A DNA stretch of 64,000 bases from Salinadaptatus halalkaliphilus (GTDB lineage: Archaea; Halobacteriota; Halobacteria; Halobacteriales; Natrialbaceae), in the NCBI RefSeq assembly GCF_006543045.1, contig NZ_RBZW01000021.1, forward strand, positions 310,001 through 374,000, in the 5' to 3' direction. A program made the position numbers and the translations under genes. Below, in pieces: positions 46,112-55,348 of this stretch (position 1 is the stretch's first letter; every line of letters starts with the position of its first letter). The notes under the pieces were generated by a model, which was not told where the DNA came from, did no database searches, and saw only the letters and a program-made list of their open reading frames with translations.

Positions 46112-48268
46112 TTAGTGTTCCTCCTCGAGTGTGGTTGTTTCGTCGTCCTGTGCATCGGTGTCCCACGGGTGGTCGTTCATGCCGTAGGTCACCCCGAGCG
46201 CGTAGTAGAACCGTAAATCGTCGGTGTCGATCTCCCAGTCGTCGGGATCGGGATCGAGAATCGTCTCGCGAAGTCGGTCGACGATATGGTCGGCTTTCGT
46301 TCCTGGATAGCCGCCCTGTTGTTTCTTCTCCTGTCGGGTGTAGGTTAGCGTCTTCGCGATCGTCTCCTGAGTGACTTTCTTGATTCGCGAGTTCGTGATC
46401 GATTTCACCGGATACTGATCGACCAGCGTCGTCGACCGATCCTCGTGGTACTCCTGGTAACTCCCGATGTCGCCCACGAGTGAGCCGAGCAAGAACGCCC
46501 CGCGGCGCTGTGTGGCAACGGCCTCCTTGTCGTCTGCCGTGGACGACAGGGCGGGTGTGCTTTCGATGAACGATTCGAGCTTGTCGTCTGCGGGGTGTCC
46601 CCCGTCGGTGATCGGTATTGCGTCGAAGTCTGGCATCGTGTGTTCCTCGTAGGTCGGTTCTCGCGTGATCGGTGCTTTCGCAGTATCGGTCGTCCTCAAC
46701 AACTCGAGTTTGCTATCGGCCAGCGAGCACAGCTGTGCGAACTGGCTGGCGACAAGGAACGACGGGAATCCCTCGTGCTCGCTGTCGTCGGTCTGGTCGT
46801 CGATGATTCGCTGGACGTACTCCTCGAGCAGTACTTCGATAGCGATGGCGTCGCCGCTCAGGACGCTAACGAGTGCTCCGATCCGCGGATCGTCGGCGTC
46901 CGCATCGGCGTCGTCTCGTTCGGCAAACGTCTGGTAAAAATACCAGCCCGTCGATACGGAGTTGAGACGGGAGTCATCCGACGTGAGCAGCCCCCAGCTA
47001 TCGTTCGTCGGCAGGGGCGGCGTCCAATCGGTAATACTGTTAAACGCACTGGTGTCGTCGACGAGACGGTTGTGCGTGAACGCGAGTTCCCGTGGATACT
47101 GCAGTCGTCCGTTCAGCGTCTCGCCGAAGACATCGTACCGAGACATCTGATGTGGCATCACCGCCGAAACGTAGAACCGGAGGTCCCTCTCGTCGACGTT
47201 TTTCTCTCGATGGTCTATGTACGCTCGTTCGATCGGCGTCTCGTCCCCATCGTTGGTCGCCGCTTGATAGAGGAGATTGTATAGCCTGTACGCCTTCTCG
47301 GGTGTCGGTCGTCCGAAAAAGTACGGCAGGTAGTAGACCTTCGTGCCGAAGGTTCGGTACGTACAGGCCTCGACGAACGTATCAGCGTTCATCACCGTGA
47401 TGGCTGCATCCTCTGAAATAGGGTGCGAACGCCACGCCTCCTCGATATCGAGTCCGGGGAATTTCTCGAGTTGTTTGCCCAGAAAGTAGTTCTGGGGGTC
47501 TTCGGAGGTACCGACCGTTCGTTCCGGCTGTCCGGTCACAATGCCAGTCGCATCACCCGAGGAATCGTCGGCGTCGTTCTTGGTGACGAGTTTCGAGAGC
47601 TTTCGCTGGCGCATCGCCTCGAGAAAGGCGTCGATCTCGCCGGGCCATCGATAGTCCCCGTTTGGTTCAGTTTTGACCTGTACCGTGAGCAAGGCAGTGG
47701 TCGATTCACCGCCGAGACTCGTGGTCACGGCGTCTTCGATAGCCTCGAGGGTCGTTTCGTCCTCGCTCAGTGCCGCTAGATCCTCGATGATCCAGCCGTC
47801 CGGGTGTTCTTCCGCAACGTCGATCACGACATCGTCGGTGGCCCATTTCGTCAGACGCTCTTTTGCGTACCGAGCGAGCTTGTCGGGATCGCTGTTCCGA
47901 CCGGCCTGGTGCGTGATACTATGATCGATTCCTCGAGCGGCCGGGTACTTGCAGTGGCTGACGTTTTGGACCAGCGATTCGGTGTATCGCGTTAGCTGAA
48001 CGGGACCGATCGTATCGTCAGCGAGGGTCGGATCTTCGCCGGAGATATCGATTCGAACGACGACGAGACTGTCGTCGGTGTCGACGAGATCGCCGGCCGC
48101 ATCCGGCGTCAAATAGGAAGCGTACTCCCCACCACCCGTCGTCGCGAGCGTGTAGAGTTTGCCGTAAAGATACTGGATGTCCCGAAGCGACGCGATCGGC
48201 GAATTCGGGAGTTCGTCAGCTAGTTCGTCGTCGGGATAGGCCGCTTCGAAAGCCTCAGGCGAAAGCAT
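46112..48268 (-). CDS. cas8b: CRISPR-associated protein Cas8b (type I-B large subunit)
   Basis: A 718-residue large subunit that recognises the PAM and recruits Cas3. MLSPEAFEAAYPDDELADELPNSPIASLRDIQYLYGKLYTLA (outlined) begins the haloarchaeal Cas8b form. Further conserved text includes YYLPYFFGRPTPEKAYRLYNLL, SAVMPHQMSRYDVFGETLNGRL and GAFLLGSLVGDI. No intact HD site is seen. ATG 48268 is chosen; it overlaps the end of cas6 by 14 nt. Haloferax-type I-B systems use a Cas8b of about this length. Confidence 0.9.
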   Translation of the reverse strand: MLSPEAFEAAYPDDELADELPNSPIASLRDIQYLYGKLYTLATTGGGEYASYLTPDAAGDLVDTDDSLVVVRIDISGEDPTLADDTIGPVQLTRYTESLVQNVSHCKYPAARGIDHSITHQAGRNSDPDKLARYAKERLTKWATDDVVIDVAEEHPDGWIIEDLAALSEDETTLEAIEDAVTTSLGGESTTALLTVQVKTEPNGDYRWPGEIDAFLEAMRQRKLSKLVTKNDADDSSGDATGIVTGQPERTVGTSEDPQNYFLGKQLEKFPGLDIEEAWRSHPISEDAAITVMNADTFVEACTYRTFGTKVYYLPYFFGRPTPEKAYRLYNLLYQAATNDGDETPIERAYIDHREKNVDERDLRFYVSAVMPHQMSRYDVFGETLNGRLQYPRELAFTHNRLVDDTSAFNSITDWTPPLPTNDSWGLLTSDDSRLNSVSTGWYFYQTFAERDDADADADDPRIGALVSVLSGDAIAIEVLLEEYVQRIIDDQTDDSEHEGFPSFLVASQFAQLCSLADSKLELLRTTDTAKAPITREPTYEEHTMPDFDAIPITDGGHPADDKLESFIESTPALSSTADDKEAVATQRRGAFLLGSLVGDIGSYQEYHEDRSTTLVDQYPVKSITNSRIKKVTQETIAKTLTYTRQEKKQQGGYPGTKADHIVDRLRETILDPDPDDWEIDTDDLRFYYALGVTYGMNDHPWDTDAQDDETTTLEEEH

Positions 48269-49070
48269 CTTCGCCCTCCAGTTCGGTTTCACCGGGTCGC
48301 GTTCGATCGGAAATATTGACAAAGCCAAGCCCCAGCGAATTTCGCTCCCCAAGCCCGACATCCAACGCCAGGTTGAGATGCCGACGGTGATGATCGTCCC
48401 GAACGGTGTAACTGAACTTCCACTTGCTCAGCACGTAGGTCATCTCCTGGCCTTCGGTCACCGTCACCGGCACCGCGAACGTTTTGAGCAGTTCGTAGCC
48501 ATCAAAGAGATCACCATCCACGTCGCTCGGTCCCGGCAAGTGATCGTGTGCGAACAACTCGTGTTTCTGATCGAGGTTCGACTCGAGTTGCGTCACCAGC
48601 GGCTCGGTCGTATGTTCGGGCCGCCAAAACACCGCCGTATCCCCGCCGGGATGGTCGATGCCGTACTCCGCGCACTTCCAGGGCGGAATCCGAACGAGCA
48701 GTCCGGTCCCCGTCTCGAGCGTCCCACGCGTTCCCGGTTCGCCGACATCTGGCTCGAGCGAGGTGACATCCTCGACGTGAAACGGCATCTCGCCGACGTT
48801 CAATTCGCGGTCCTCGAGTAGATCCGCCGCCACGTTCGCGAGTAGCTGTTCGTCGTGTGAGGCGACGAGCAGTTTTCGTTCGTCGCCCTCGGCCATGTCG
48901 TGCGGTGGAAACGGATTCGACATCGAGAATCCGGGGGGCTCGCCGGTGTTGTGGCGTTCGTCGTACGCCGTCCCCTCGAGCGCCTGCCAGATTCGACCCC
49001 GAAGTTTGTGGTGGTACGCGTTATCGTAGCTCGTATCCGCTCGAGCGCTGAGATGAGCCATGATGCGCAC
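48255..49070 (-). CDS. cas6: CRISPR-associated endoribonuclease Cas6 (type I-B)
   Basis: A 271-residue RAMP endoribonuclease that cuts repeat RNA to make crRNAs. The N-terminus MRIMAHLSARADTSYDNAYHHKLRGRIW fits the first ferredoxin fold with the catalytic histidine region (YHHKLRGR). The glycine-rich loop GLGERNSLGLGFVNI near the C-terminus is the Cas6 signature. The start could be GTG 49070 (chosen), ATG 49061 or GTG 49082. It is the first gene of the cas operon. Confidence 0.9.
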   Translation of the reverse strand: MRIMAHLSARADTSYDNAYHHKLRGRIWQALEGTAYDERHNTGEPPGFSMSNPFPPHDMAEGDERKLLVASHDEQLLANVAADLLEDRELNVGEMPFHVEDVTSLEPDVGEPGTRGTLETGTGLLVRIPPWKCAEYGIDHPGGDTAVFWRPEHTTEPLVTQLESNLDQKHELFAHDHLPGPSDVDGDLFDGYELLKTFAVPVTVTEGQEMTYVLSKWKFSYTVRDDHHRRHLNLALDVGLGERNSLGLGFVNISDRTRPGETELEGEDAFA

Positions 49071-49082
49071 CGGTCTATCCAC

Positions 49083-49241
49083 CCCTATTTGCTACGCTCA
49101 TAACGCATGGAATTGGTTTTATTACCTTCATAAAATTGTTGGCCAGCAAAAATAATTCTGAGAGATCGCAAGCGGAGTTACATAGAACAAGATCCGACGG
49201 AGCGTCGTTAACGCGATCAGTTGTGTGTTAGCTCCTCTCAG
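49083..49241 (-). promoter_or_regulatory. Promoter region of the cas operon
   Basis: About 160 bp between cas6 and the convergent-side carS stop. The portion nearest cas6 is AT-rich, and on the minus strand it reads CAATTTTATGAAGG (TATA-like TTTTATG at about 49129-49136), 50-60 bp before the cas6 start, plus an AT-rich AATTATTTTTGC about 25 bp further upstream. Placement is inference from composition only. Confidence 0.45.
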
Positions 49242-49787
49242 CTACCACGGCTCGTTCTTCAACCCCAACCCGTACGCGACGACGTTCGTCGTCACGTGCA
49301 AAATCGGCGTGAGGACGACGACGACGAGGACGACCTCCCAGGTGAAGACGGCGAAGAACCAGCTCGGGGCCAGTAGCGCCGTCAGCGGCAGCGAGACGAC
49401 GACGAAATCGAGCTGGTCGACGCCGGGGAACATCGCGCCGCGCTGGCGGCCGGTCCGGCGCTTGAGAAAGGATGCGAGGATGTCACCGAGCATCGCCCCG
49501 GCGGCGAGACCGACGGCTGCAAGCGGCGTAAACGTCGGCAAATCGAAGCCGGTCAGCCCACGCACGTCGACCGCAAACAGCGTCAATACGGTTGCGACGA
49601 GCAGTCCGGCGGCGATTCCGGCGGCCGTCCCGCGCCAGGTCTTCCCGTCGCCCAAAATCCGGCTGCCGCCCCACGTCCGCCCGCCGTCGATCGGCCGACC
49701 GCCGCCGGCCAGCACCGCAGCGTTGTTGGGAACGTAGGCGGGCAACATCGCCCAGAACGCGACGACGACCGTCTCGAGTAGTGCCAT
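49242..49787 (-). CDS. carS: CDP-2,3-bis-(O-geranylgeranyl)-sn-glycerol synthase
   Basis: A 181-residue integral membrane enzyme (about five helices) that makes CDP-archaeol from CTP and unsaturated archaetidic acid in archaeal lipid synthesis. [38 protein letters not shown] and the [25 protein letters not shown] region (outlined; K/R-D motif) are CarS signatures. ATG 49787 gives [14 protein letters not shown]. It is unrelated in function to the neighbouring cas genes and probably marks the edge of the CRISPR island. Confidence 0.93.
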   Translation of the reverse strand: MALLETVVVAFWAMLPAYVPNNAAVLAGGGRPIDGGRTWGGSRILGDGKTWRGTAAGIAAGLLVATVLTLFAVDVRGLTGFDLPTFTPLAAVGLAAGAMLGDILASFLKRRTGRQRGAMFPGVDQLDFVVVSLPLTALLAPSWFFAVFTWEVVLVVVVLTPILHVTTNVVAYGLGLKNEPW

Positions 49788-49923
49788 AATCGCCGCGAGG
49801 AACTGATACGTCTTAATCTCCGGTGGTTCGAGCCGCCTCGAGCACCGCGAGCGTCGAATCGCGTCCGCTTGCTGTGGACGAAACGCTTTTGCGGGTAGTT
49901 CGCGTGCGATATCTATCGTTACC

Positions 49924-50223
49924 ATGAGACAAGATATCTTCGACGAACGCGAGTATCACGGCCGAATGGAGCGAACCCAGTCCCGGGTGCGCGAGGAGGG
50001 GTTCGACGCGGTCGTCGTCGCCGATCCCGCAAACATGAACTACCTGTCAGGGTACGACGACTGGTCGTTCTACGTCGATCAGGCCGTCGTCATCACGCCG
50101 GACCGGGACGAACCCGTCTGGATCGGTCGCGAGATGGACGCGAACGGGGCGCGAGCGACCACCTGGATCGCCGAGTCGAGCATCCGTTCGTATAGTGACG
50201 ATCACGTCCACTCTCATCACTGA
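49924..50223 (+). pseudogene. Truncated Xaa-Pro peptidase/ectoine-hydrolase-like gene (N-terminal fragment)
   Basis: Only 99 codons of what should be about 390-400. The creatinase-N type text [47 protein letters not shown] closely resembles the start of DoeA/Xaa-Pro peptidases (outlined). The frame ends SYSDDHVHSHH just where the catalytic pita-bread domain should begin, and only 68 bp separate it from the next gene. A deletion has probably removed the metal-binding domain. The remaining N domain would not be an active peptidase. Confidence 0.75.
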
Positions 50224-50291
50224 TTCCCGAACGCAGTCCAGGTCGTGACAACCCACCAAACCCACTTGGTCGTCGACATCGTTTCGTCGGT

Positions 50292-51149
50292 ATGATCCCG
50301 CCAATCGCGAACCGGTTCGTCGCGGGGGAGTCACCGGCGACGGCGCTCGATCACGTCAGGACGATCAACGACCGAGACGTGGGCGCCATCGTCAACCTGC
50401 TCGGCGAGCACTACGACGAGCGCTCGACGGTCCGTGCGGATGCCACGGAGTATCGCACGCTCGTCGAGGACATGGCCCGGTCGAATCTCGAGGGCTGCAT
50501 CTCGGTCAAACCCTCACAACTGGGGCTCGACCTCGGCGAGGACATCTTCCGCGAGGAACTCGAGGCGATCGTCGCTACGGCGGCTGAGAACGACGCTTTC
50601 GTCTGGATCGATATGGAAGATCACACGACGACCGACGCGACGCTCGACGCCTACGAAGAACTGGCTCGCGAGTATCCCCGTTCCCCGCCGGAGTCAGGGA
50701 GCGGCGTCGGCGTCTGTGTGCAAGCGAACCTGAAGCGGACCCGCGAGGATCTCGAGCGACTGGCCGACATCCCCGGGAAGGTCCGGTTCGTCAAAGGAGC
50801 CTACGACGAACCAGCCGATATCGCCTACACCCGTGGCGAACGCGTCGATCAGGCCCTCGAGGCGTTGCTTACCTATGCGTTCGAGCACTTCGAGGGCGGC
50901 ATCGCGGTCGGCAGTCACGACCCGGCTATCCTCGAGCACGCTCAGACGTTGTACGACGAGCACGGGACCGAGTTCGAGATTCAGATGTTGATGGGCGTTC
51001 GCGAGGACGCCCAGTACGAGTTTGCCGAATCCTACGACGTCTACCAGTACGTCCCCTACGGCGGGCGCTGGAAGTTCTACTTTTACCGGCGAGTGATGGA
51101 ACGACGGGAGAACCTTCGATTCGCGCTTCGGGCCGTCCTCGGCCGCTAA
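50292..51149 (+). CDS. Proline dehydrogenase
   Basis: A 285-residue FAD-dependent PRODH barrel. ISVKPSQLGLDLG (about 71-83), FVWIDMEDHTTTDATLDAYEEL (about 97-118), VRFVKGAYDEPADIAY (about 164-179) and YVPYGGRWKFYFYRRVMERRENL (about 256-278) are the canonical PRODH motifs, including the YxxRR substrate site. It oxidises proline to pyrroline-5-carboxylate. The upstream truncated Xaa-Pro peptidase would once have supplied proline or related cyclic amino acids, suggesting a former catabolic unit (inference). Confidence 0.93.
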   Translation: MIPPIANRFVAGESPATALDHVRTINDRDVGAIVNLLGEHYDERSTVRADATEYRTLVEDMARSNLEGCISVKPSQLGLDLGEDIFREELEAIVATAAENDAFVWIDMEDHTTTDATLDAYEELAREYPRSPPESGSGVGVCVQANLKRTREDLERLADIPGKVRFVKGAYDEPADIAYTRGERVDQALEALLTYAFEHFEGGIAVGSHDPAILEHAQTLYDEHGTEFEIQMLMGVREDAQYEFAESYDVYQYVPYGGRWKFYFYRRVMERRENLRFALRAVLGR

Positions 51150-51188
51150 AGGGAAGGGCTCATAACGCCATGGTGTGAGACCCAGTAC

Positions 51189-51938
51189 ATGGCCTCGTGG
51201 AAGCGGGACTTCGCGAGTGGACTGATCGTCCTCGGTCCCATTCTCATTACGCTCTACGTTCTCTACTGGCTCTACGGAATCGTCGCCGGGGTGACCCCCG
51301 GGATCATCCTCGACTCGGACGCGCTCCGGCCGCTGATTCCAAGCGACGGCGAGCAGGCCACACAGACCCGTGAGCAACTCACGCAGTTCCTGCGGGTCGT
51401 CGTCACGGTGACCGTGTTTATCATCCTCACGCTCTCGGTCGGCTATCTCATGCGGACGACCATCGGCGACCTCGCCGAACGCGTCGTCGACAACGTCGCC
51501 AACCGCGTCCCCGTTATTCGCGTCGTCTACAACGCCTCCAAGATGGCGGCCGAGACCGCCTTCGGCGAGCAGGAGTCGCTCCAGGAACCGGTCAGACTCG
51601 AGGTCTGGGACGGTCTCCGGATGACCGCGTTCAAGACCGGAAAGACGACCGACGACGGGAGACACGTGCTCTTCTTGCCGACCTCGCCGAATATCACGAC
51701 GGGCTTCGTCATCGAAGTCGAGCCACAGCGATATGAGGAGATCGACGAAGACGTCGAAGACGCACTCACCCGCGTGCTCAGTGCCGGATTCGGTGATGCC
51801 GACCGACGCGGGATGGACGCGGGCGTCCAGATCGATGTCGTCGACGAGATGACGGCCGGGCAGTCCTCGAGCGACCGTCCCTCGAGCCGAGACCGAGCGA
51901 TCGACGACGGGGAGTCGACCGACGCCGACGACGACTGA
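51189..51938 (+). CDS. DUF502 family membrane protein
   Basis: A 249-residue DUF502 protein with two membrane helices (about 10-36 and 68-92). RVPVIRVVYNASKMAAETAFG (about 104-124) and VLFLPTSPNITTGFVIEVE (about 155-173) are the DUF502 hallmarks. The C-terminus is acidic and disordered. The family function is unknown. The TGA stop (51936-51938) forms part of the left terminus (CTGATACGG) of palindromic repeat copy B. Confidence 0.87.
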   Translation: MASWKRDFASGLIVLGPILITLYVLYWLYGIVAGVTPGIILDSDALRPLIPSDGEQATQTREQLTQFLRVVVTVTVFIILTLSVGYLMRTTIGDLAERVVDNVANRVPVIRVVYNASKMAAETAFGEQESLQEPVRLEVWDGLRMTAFKTGKTTDDGRHVLFLPTSPNITTGFVIEVEPQRYEEIDEDVEDALTRVLSAGFGDADRRGMDAGVQIDVVDEMTAGQSSSDRPSSRDRAIDDGESTDADDD

Positions 51939-52022
51939 TACGGTTTACTGTAAGTCATTGCCGGCGCAACCGCGACCCGGGCGGCGGTTGCGCCGGTAAA
52001 CCGTTACAGCAATCCGTATGAT
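51935..52022. repeat. Dispersed palindromic element, copy B
   Basis: Inverted repeat of about 39-bp arms. The left arm begins CTGATACGGTTTACTGTA, and the right arm ends TTACAGCAATCCGTATGATG. The inner arms GCCGGCGCAACCGC (51960-51973) and GCGGTTGCGCCGG (51984-51996) are perfect complements, differing in sequence from copy A's inner arms but keeping pairing. The DUF502 stop codon lies inside the left terminus. Confidence 0.8.
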
Positions 52023-52147
52023 GCGGACCGCTGTGTCGATGTATCGGCGCGGGCGCGACCGGGGCTATCGGAGTGGATCGTGGCGAACCGATTGCCGGTA
52101 GTCCGGGAACTGATACCCCGGCGTGCGATTGGGCGCGTACTATACCG

Positions 52148-53428
52148 ATGTCTCGCGATGAGATACGGCCGTCTGGGGCCCACCGGTGGACCGTCTGTGT
52201 ACTTTCGGCAGCCTGTCTCACCGGATTGACCGGCGTCGTCTACTCCTTTGGGGTCCTCTACGGACCGATACAGGCGGCGTTCGATATCTCCGCGGATCGG
52301 GTCTCGCTCGTCTTCTCCGTGAACACGTTTCTCACTTACGTCTGCGGGATCGTCGTCGGCTACGTGGTCGATCGGTACGCGACTCCGTGGTTGCTCGTCG
52401 CGGCCGTCGGCTGCTGGGCCGGCGGGTTGGCCCTGACGGCGACCGCGAACTCGTATCTCGGCGTCCTGTTTTTCTTCGGATGCGTCGTCGCCCTGGGGAT
52501 GGGCATCCCCTACATCACGCTGTATGCCGCCGTCTCCCAGTGGTTCGACCGGCGTCGCGGCCTCGCGTTGAGCATCCTCTCGGTCGGGTTCGGTCTCGGC
52601 GGATTGGTCGGCCCGCCCGTCACCGAATATCTGCTCGGACGACTAGACTGGCAATCGACGCTGTTGGTGCTCGCGATACCGACGACAGCCGTCATCGCTC
52701 TCACCGCAATCGTCCTCGCACTCGCAGAGCGAAGTGTAGCCGACGCGATTCGAACTAGCGCCTCGAGCGGTGAATCCGATAGCGAGTCACCAGTCGCCGA
52801 CCAGACGCGGACGAACGACGAGAGTGATGACGGGATGGTCGCGGCGTTGCTCGAGGCGGCGACCTCGCGGCGGTATCTACTCGTGACGTTCGGGTTCGTT
52901 TTCGGGCTGTACGCGTTCTACGCGCTGATGGTTCATTTCGTCCCCTACGCCGAGAGCGCCGGCGTCTCGCGTGAGACGGCCGCACTCGGGCTCGGGTTGA
53001 TCGGCGGCGCGAGCATTCCCGCGCGGCTTCTCGCCGGCTATTTATCCGATCTGTACAACCGATTGCCGGTGATCCTGGTCGGGTTTGCGTTGATGGTCGT
53101 CGCGATGGTCGGCCTGGTCGCCGGCTCGCCACGGTGGTTCGTCGTGCTCGCGGCCGTCTTCGGGGTCGGCAACGGCGTCGTCGCGGCGTTGTACTCGCCG
53201 ATCGTCGTCGAGATATTCGCTCTTAAGGATATCGGCACGATGCTCGGATTGACGAGCATCTCCTTCGGTATCGCAGGCGTGGCCGGACCGTACGTGACCG
53301 GCCTGCTCGTCGATACGACCGGCAGCTACGTGCTCGGTCTGGTAGTTGGCATCGTCTCGCTGGTGATCGGCGCTTGCTGTATCGTGCTCGCGACCGCACC
53401 GCGGTTCGAAACGAGCGAGTCGACGTAA
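52148..53428 (+). CDS. MFS transporter (monocarboxylate/oxalate-formate-like)
   Basis: A 426-residue 12-TM carrier of the OFA/MCT-type MFS group. GVVYSFGVLYGPIQAAFDIS (about 25-44) is the characteristic first-helix segment, VVGYVVDRYATPW follows helix 2, and YAAVSQWFDRRRGLALSILSVGFGLGG is the family's loop and helix 5. The second half has RLLAGYLSDLYNRLPVI. A hydrophilic acidic loop of about 35 residues divides the halves. The substrate could be a small organic acid (inference). The start is ATG 52148. Confidence 0.86.
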   Translation: MSRDEIRPSGAHRWTVCVLSAACLTGLTGVVYSFGVLYGPIQAAFDISADRVSLVFSVNTFLTYVCGIVVGYVVDRYATPWLLVAAVGCWAGGLALTATANSYLGVLFFFGCVVALGMGIPYITLYAAVSQWFDRRRGLALSILSVGFGLGGLVGPPVTEYLLGRLDWQSTLLVLAIPTTAVIALTAIVLALAERSVADAIRTSASSGESDSESPVADQTRTNDESDDGMVAALLEAATSRRYLLVTFGFVFGLYAFYALMVHFVPYAESAGVSRETAALGLGLIGGASIPARLLAGYLSDLYNRLPVILVGFALMVVAMVGLVAGSPRWFVVLAAVFGVGNGVVAALYSPIVVEIFALKDIGTMLGLTSISFGIAGVAGPYVTGLLVDTTGSYVLGLVVGIVSLVIGACCIVLATAPRFETSEST

Positions 53429-53460
53429 CGACGTGGCGCTCGGTCGGGTCTCGTGGCTGC

Positions 53461-53546
53461 TCGTACGGATCGTTGGAACGGCTTACCGGTGATTGCTCGA
53501 ACGGGGTCAGCGATCACCGGTAACGAAAGACGACGGCCCGTATCAG
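53461..53546. repeat. Dispersed palindromic element, copy C
   Basis: The left arm is TCGTACGGATCGTTGGAACG, then GCTTACCGGTGATTGCTC; the right arm is CAGCGATCACCGGTAACG running to GGCCCGTATCAG. Read from the right the terminus is CTGATACGGGCC, and its TGA is the stop codon of ilvE (53543-53545). So this copy is inserted with its right end at a gene 3' end, as copies B and D are with their left ends. Confidence 0.75.
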
Positions 53547-54472
53547 ACGTAGGTGAACCACTCGTCGTAGGCGTCGGTCTCGCGTTCGACGACCTCGAAG
53601 AATCGCTGCTGGATCTCCTCGGTCACCGGACCGCGCGAGCCGTCCCCGATGACGACGTTGTCGACCTGCCGGATTGGGGTCACCTCGGCCGCGGAGCCGG
53701 TGAAAAACAGTTCGTCGGCGGTGTTGAGTTCGCCCCGCGAGAGCGAGACGTTGTCGTGGACGGTGTAGCCCAGATCCTCCGCGAGCGTGATCACGGTATC
53801 GCGGGTGATACCGTCGAGGATCGACTCCGAGAGCCCGGGCGTGTAGAGTTCGCCGTCGCGCACGAGGAAGACGTTCTCGCCGGGCCCTTCCGCGACGTTG
53901 CCCTCCTTGTTCAGGACGATGGCCTCGGCGTAGCCGTTGCGACGGGCTTCCTCGCCGGCGAGCATGCTGTTGACGTACAGCCCCGTCGTCTTCGCGTTCG
54001 TCGGAATCTGGCTCGAGGCGTGCTTGCGCCACGAGGAGATCATCACCTCGATCCCCTCCTCTAAGGCTTCCTCGCCGAGGTACGCGCCCCACGGCCAGGC
54101 GGCGATCGCCGTTCGCGTCGGGCAGTCCTCGGGACTAACGCCCAGGGAGTTGTAGCCGTAGAAGGAGACGGGGCGGATGTAACACGACTCGAGACCCTGA
54201 CGTTCGATGAGTTCGATCGTCGCGTCGGTGAGTTCTTCGATCGTGTAGCCGATGTCCATCTCGTAAGGTTTTGCAGATTGGAAGAGTCGTTCCAGGTGTT
54301 CCTCCCAGCGAAAGAGCGCGGGGCCGTTCTCGGTGTCGTAACAGCGGGCGCCTTCGAAGACGCCGCTGCCGTAGTGGAGACCGTGTGTGAGCACGTGGAC
54401 CTGCGCGTCGTCCCAGTCGACGAATTCACCGTCCATCCAGATCGTATCGACGTCCATCTCGTCGAATCCCAT
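53543..54472 (-). CDS. ilvE: Branched-chain amino acid aminotransferase
   Basis: A 309-residue fold-type IV PLP aminotransferase for valine, leucine and isoleucine. HVLTHGLHYGSGVFEGARCY (about 24-43) is the BCAT N-terminal motif. The PLP lysine lies in NAKTTGLYVNSMLAGEEARR (K about 161), followed by EAIVLNKEGNVAEGPGENVFLVRDG (outlined). FFTGSAAEVTPIRQVDN near 255-271 completes the phosphate-binding site. The start is ATG 54472; MDVDTIWMDGE 15 bp downstream is an alternative. Confidence 0.94.
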   Translation of the reverse strand: MGFDEMDVDTIWMDGEFVDWDDAQVHVLTHGLHYGSGVFEGARCYDTENGPALFRWEEHLERLFQSAKPYEMDIGYTIEELTDATIELIERQGLESCYIRPVSFYGYNSLGVSPEDCPTRTAIAAWPWGAYLGEEALEEGIEVMISSWRKHASSQIPTNAKTTGLYVNSMLAGEEARRNGYAEAIVLNKEGNVAEGPGENVFLVRDGELYTPGLSESILDGITRDTVITLAEDLGYTVHDNVSLSRGELNTADELFFTGSAAEVTPIRQVDNVVIGDGSRGPVTEEIQQRFFEVVERETDAYDEWFTYV

Positions 54473-54619
54473 ACTCGGGTGTGATGAAGACCACCGTACT
54501 AAGTGTTCGTGATTTTCGGGCTCCGTCGAGACCACATTCGCTGGCAGACAACCGATGTCTCAAAACGAGATCGGTGTCGACGATGCCCCGGAGTCAGTTC
54601 CGCTACCAGTCACGGTCGG

Positions 54620-55147
54620 CTACGCCGAGTCGACGGGACCCTCAAGGAGGCTATCGACGAGCCGAGTAAACCGATCGAGGAGGCGGTCGGGGACCGTCGG
54701 CTCGACATCGGCGAGCAGTTCGCCCGTGCGCTGGGGGTTCGCGAGCGCGAGCGAGACGCGATTGCGCTCGTCGTATCGTTTGTCGACGACGCCGTGGTCG
54801 ACGAGTCGATCGAGGTGGTACTCGAGGGTGCTCCGGGCAATCTCGAGATCTGTGGCGACATCGTCCGGTCGAGCTGGCTCGCGTTCGATGAGATAGACGA
54901 CGATCTCACGGGTCGTTTCGCGTCGGAACAACGCGAGGGCCGCCCGTTCCCACTCGTCGTAGGCTGGCGGATAGTAGTGGGTGCGGCCGTAGAACTCATC
55001 CCGAAGGAGTTCGCCGTCGTCGATCAGCCGGCGAACGTGGTACTGGACCTGGCCGGGCGCAAACGCTGACTCCCTGACGAGTTCGTTGAAGTGGATGCCG
55101 GCGTGGGCGTAGACGTGCGTTCTGATCTGCCGTCGAGTCGTGCTCAT
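54620..55147 (-). CDS. Winged helix-turn-helix transcriptional regulator (two wHTH domains)
   Basis: A 175-residue DNA-binding protein with two tandem winged helices. The first (about 5-65) reads HAGIHFNELVRESAFAPGQVQYHVRRLIDDGEL; the second (about 75-140) reads ARPDDVATDLEIARSTLEYHLDRLVDHGVVDKRY (both outlined). It belongs to the haloarchaeal MarR/ArsR-like two-domain type. It is divergent from the small membrane protein gene at 55349, which it probably regulates (inference from arrangement). It starts at ATG 55147. Confidence 0.86.
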   Translation of the reverse strand: MSTTRRQIRTHVYAHAGIHFNELVRESAFAPGQVQYHVRRLIDDGELLRDEFYGRTHYYPPAYDEWERAALALFRRETTREIVVYLIEREPARPDDVATDLEIARSTLEYHLDRLVDHGVVDKRYDERNRVSLALANPQRTGELLADVEPTVPDRLLDRFTRLVDSLLEGPVDSA

Positions 55148-55348
55148 AACTGGGTGGTGTCGCCGGGACAGCCGATACTAGCGCGATAGTGGTGATAACG
55201 GGTTCGGATCGTTCCCACGGTATAAGAACCATCCATATGGCCCCCTCGAACGCCCCCGGTACGTTATTTTCAGTGAGAAAGGGTGCCGGTAAATCAATTG
55301 ACGACCGACACACATACGTAACTCTCACTCCCAGGTAGTGTAGCGGCG

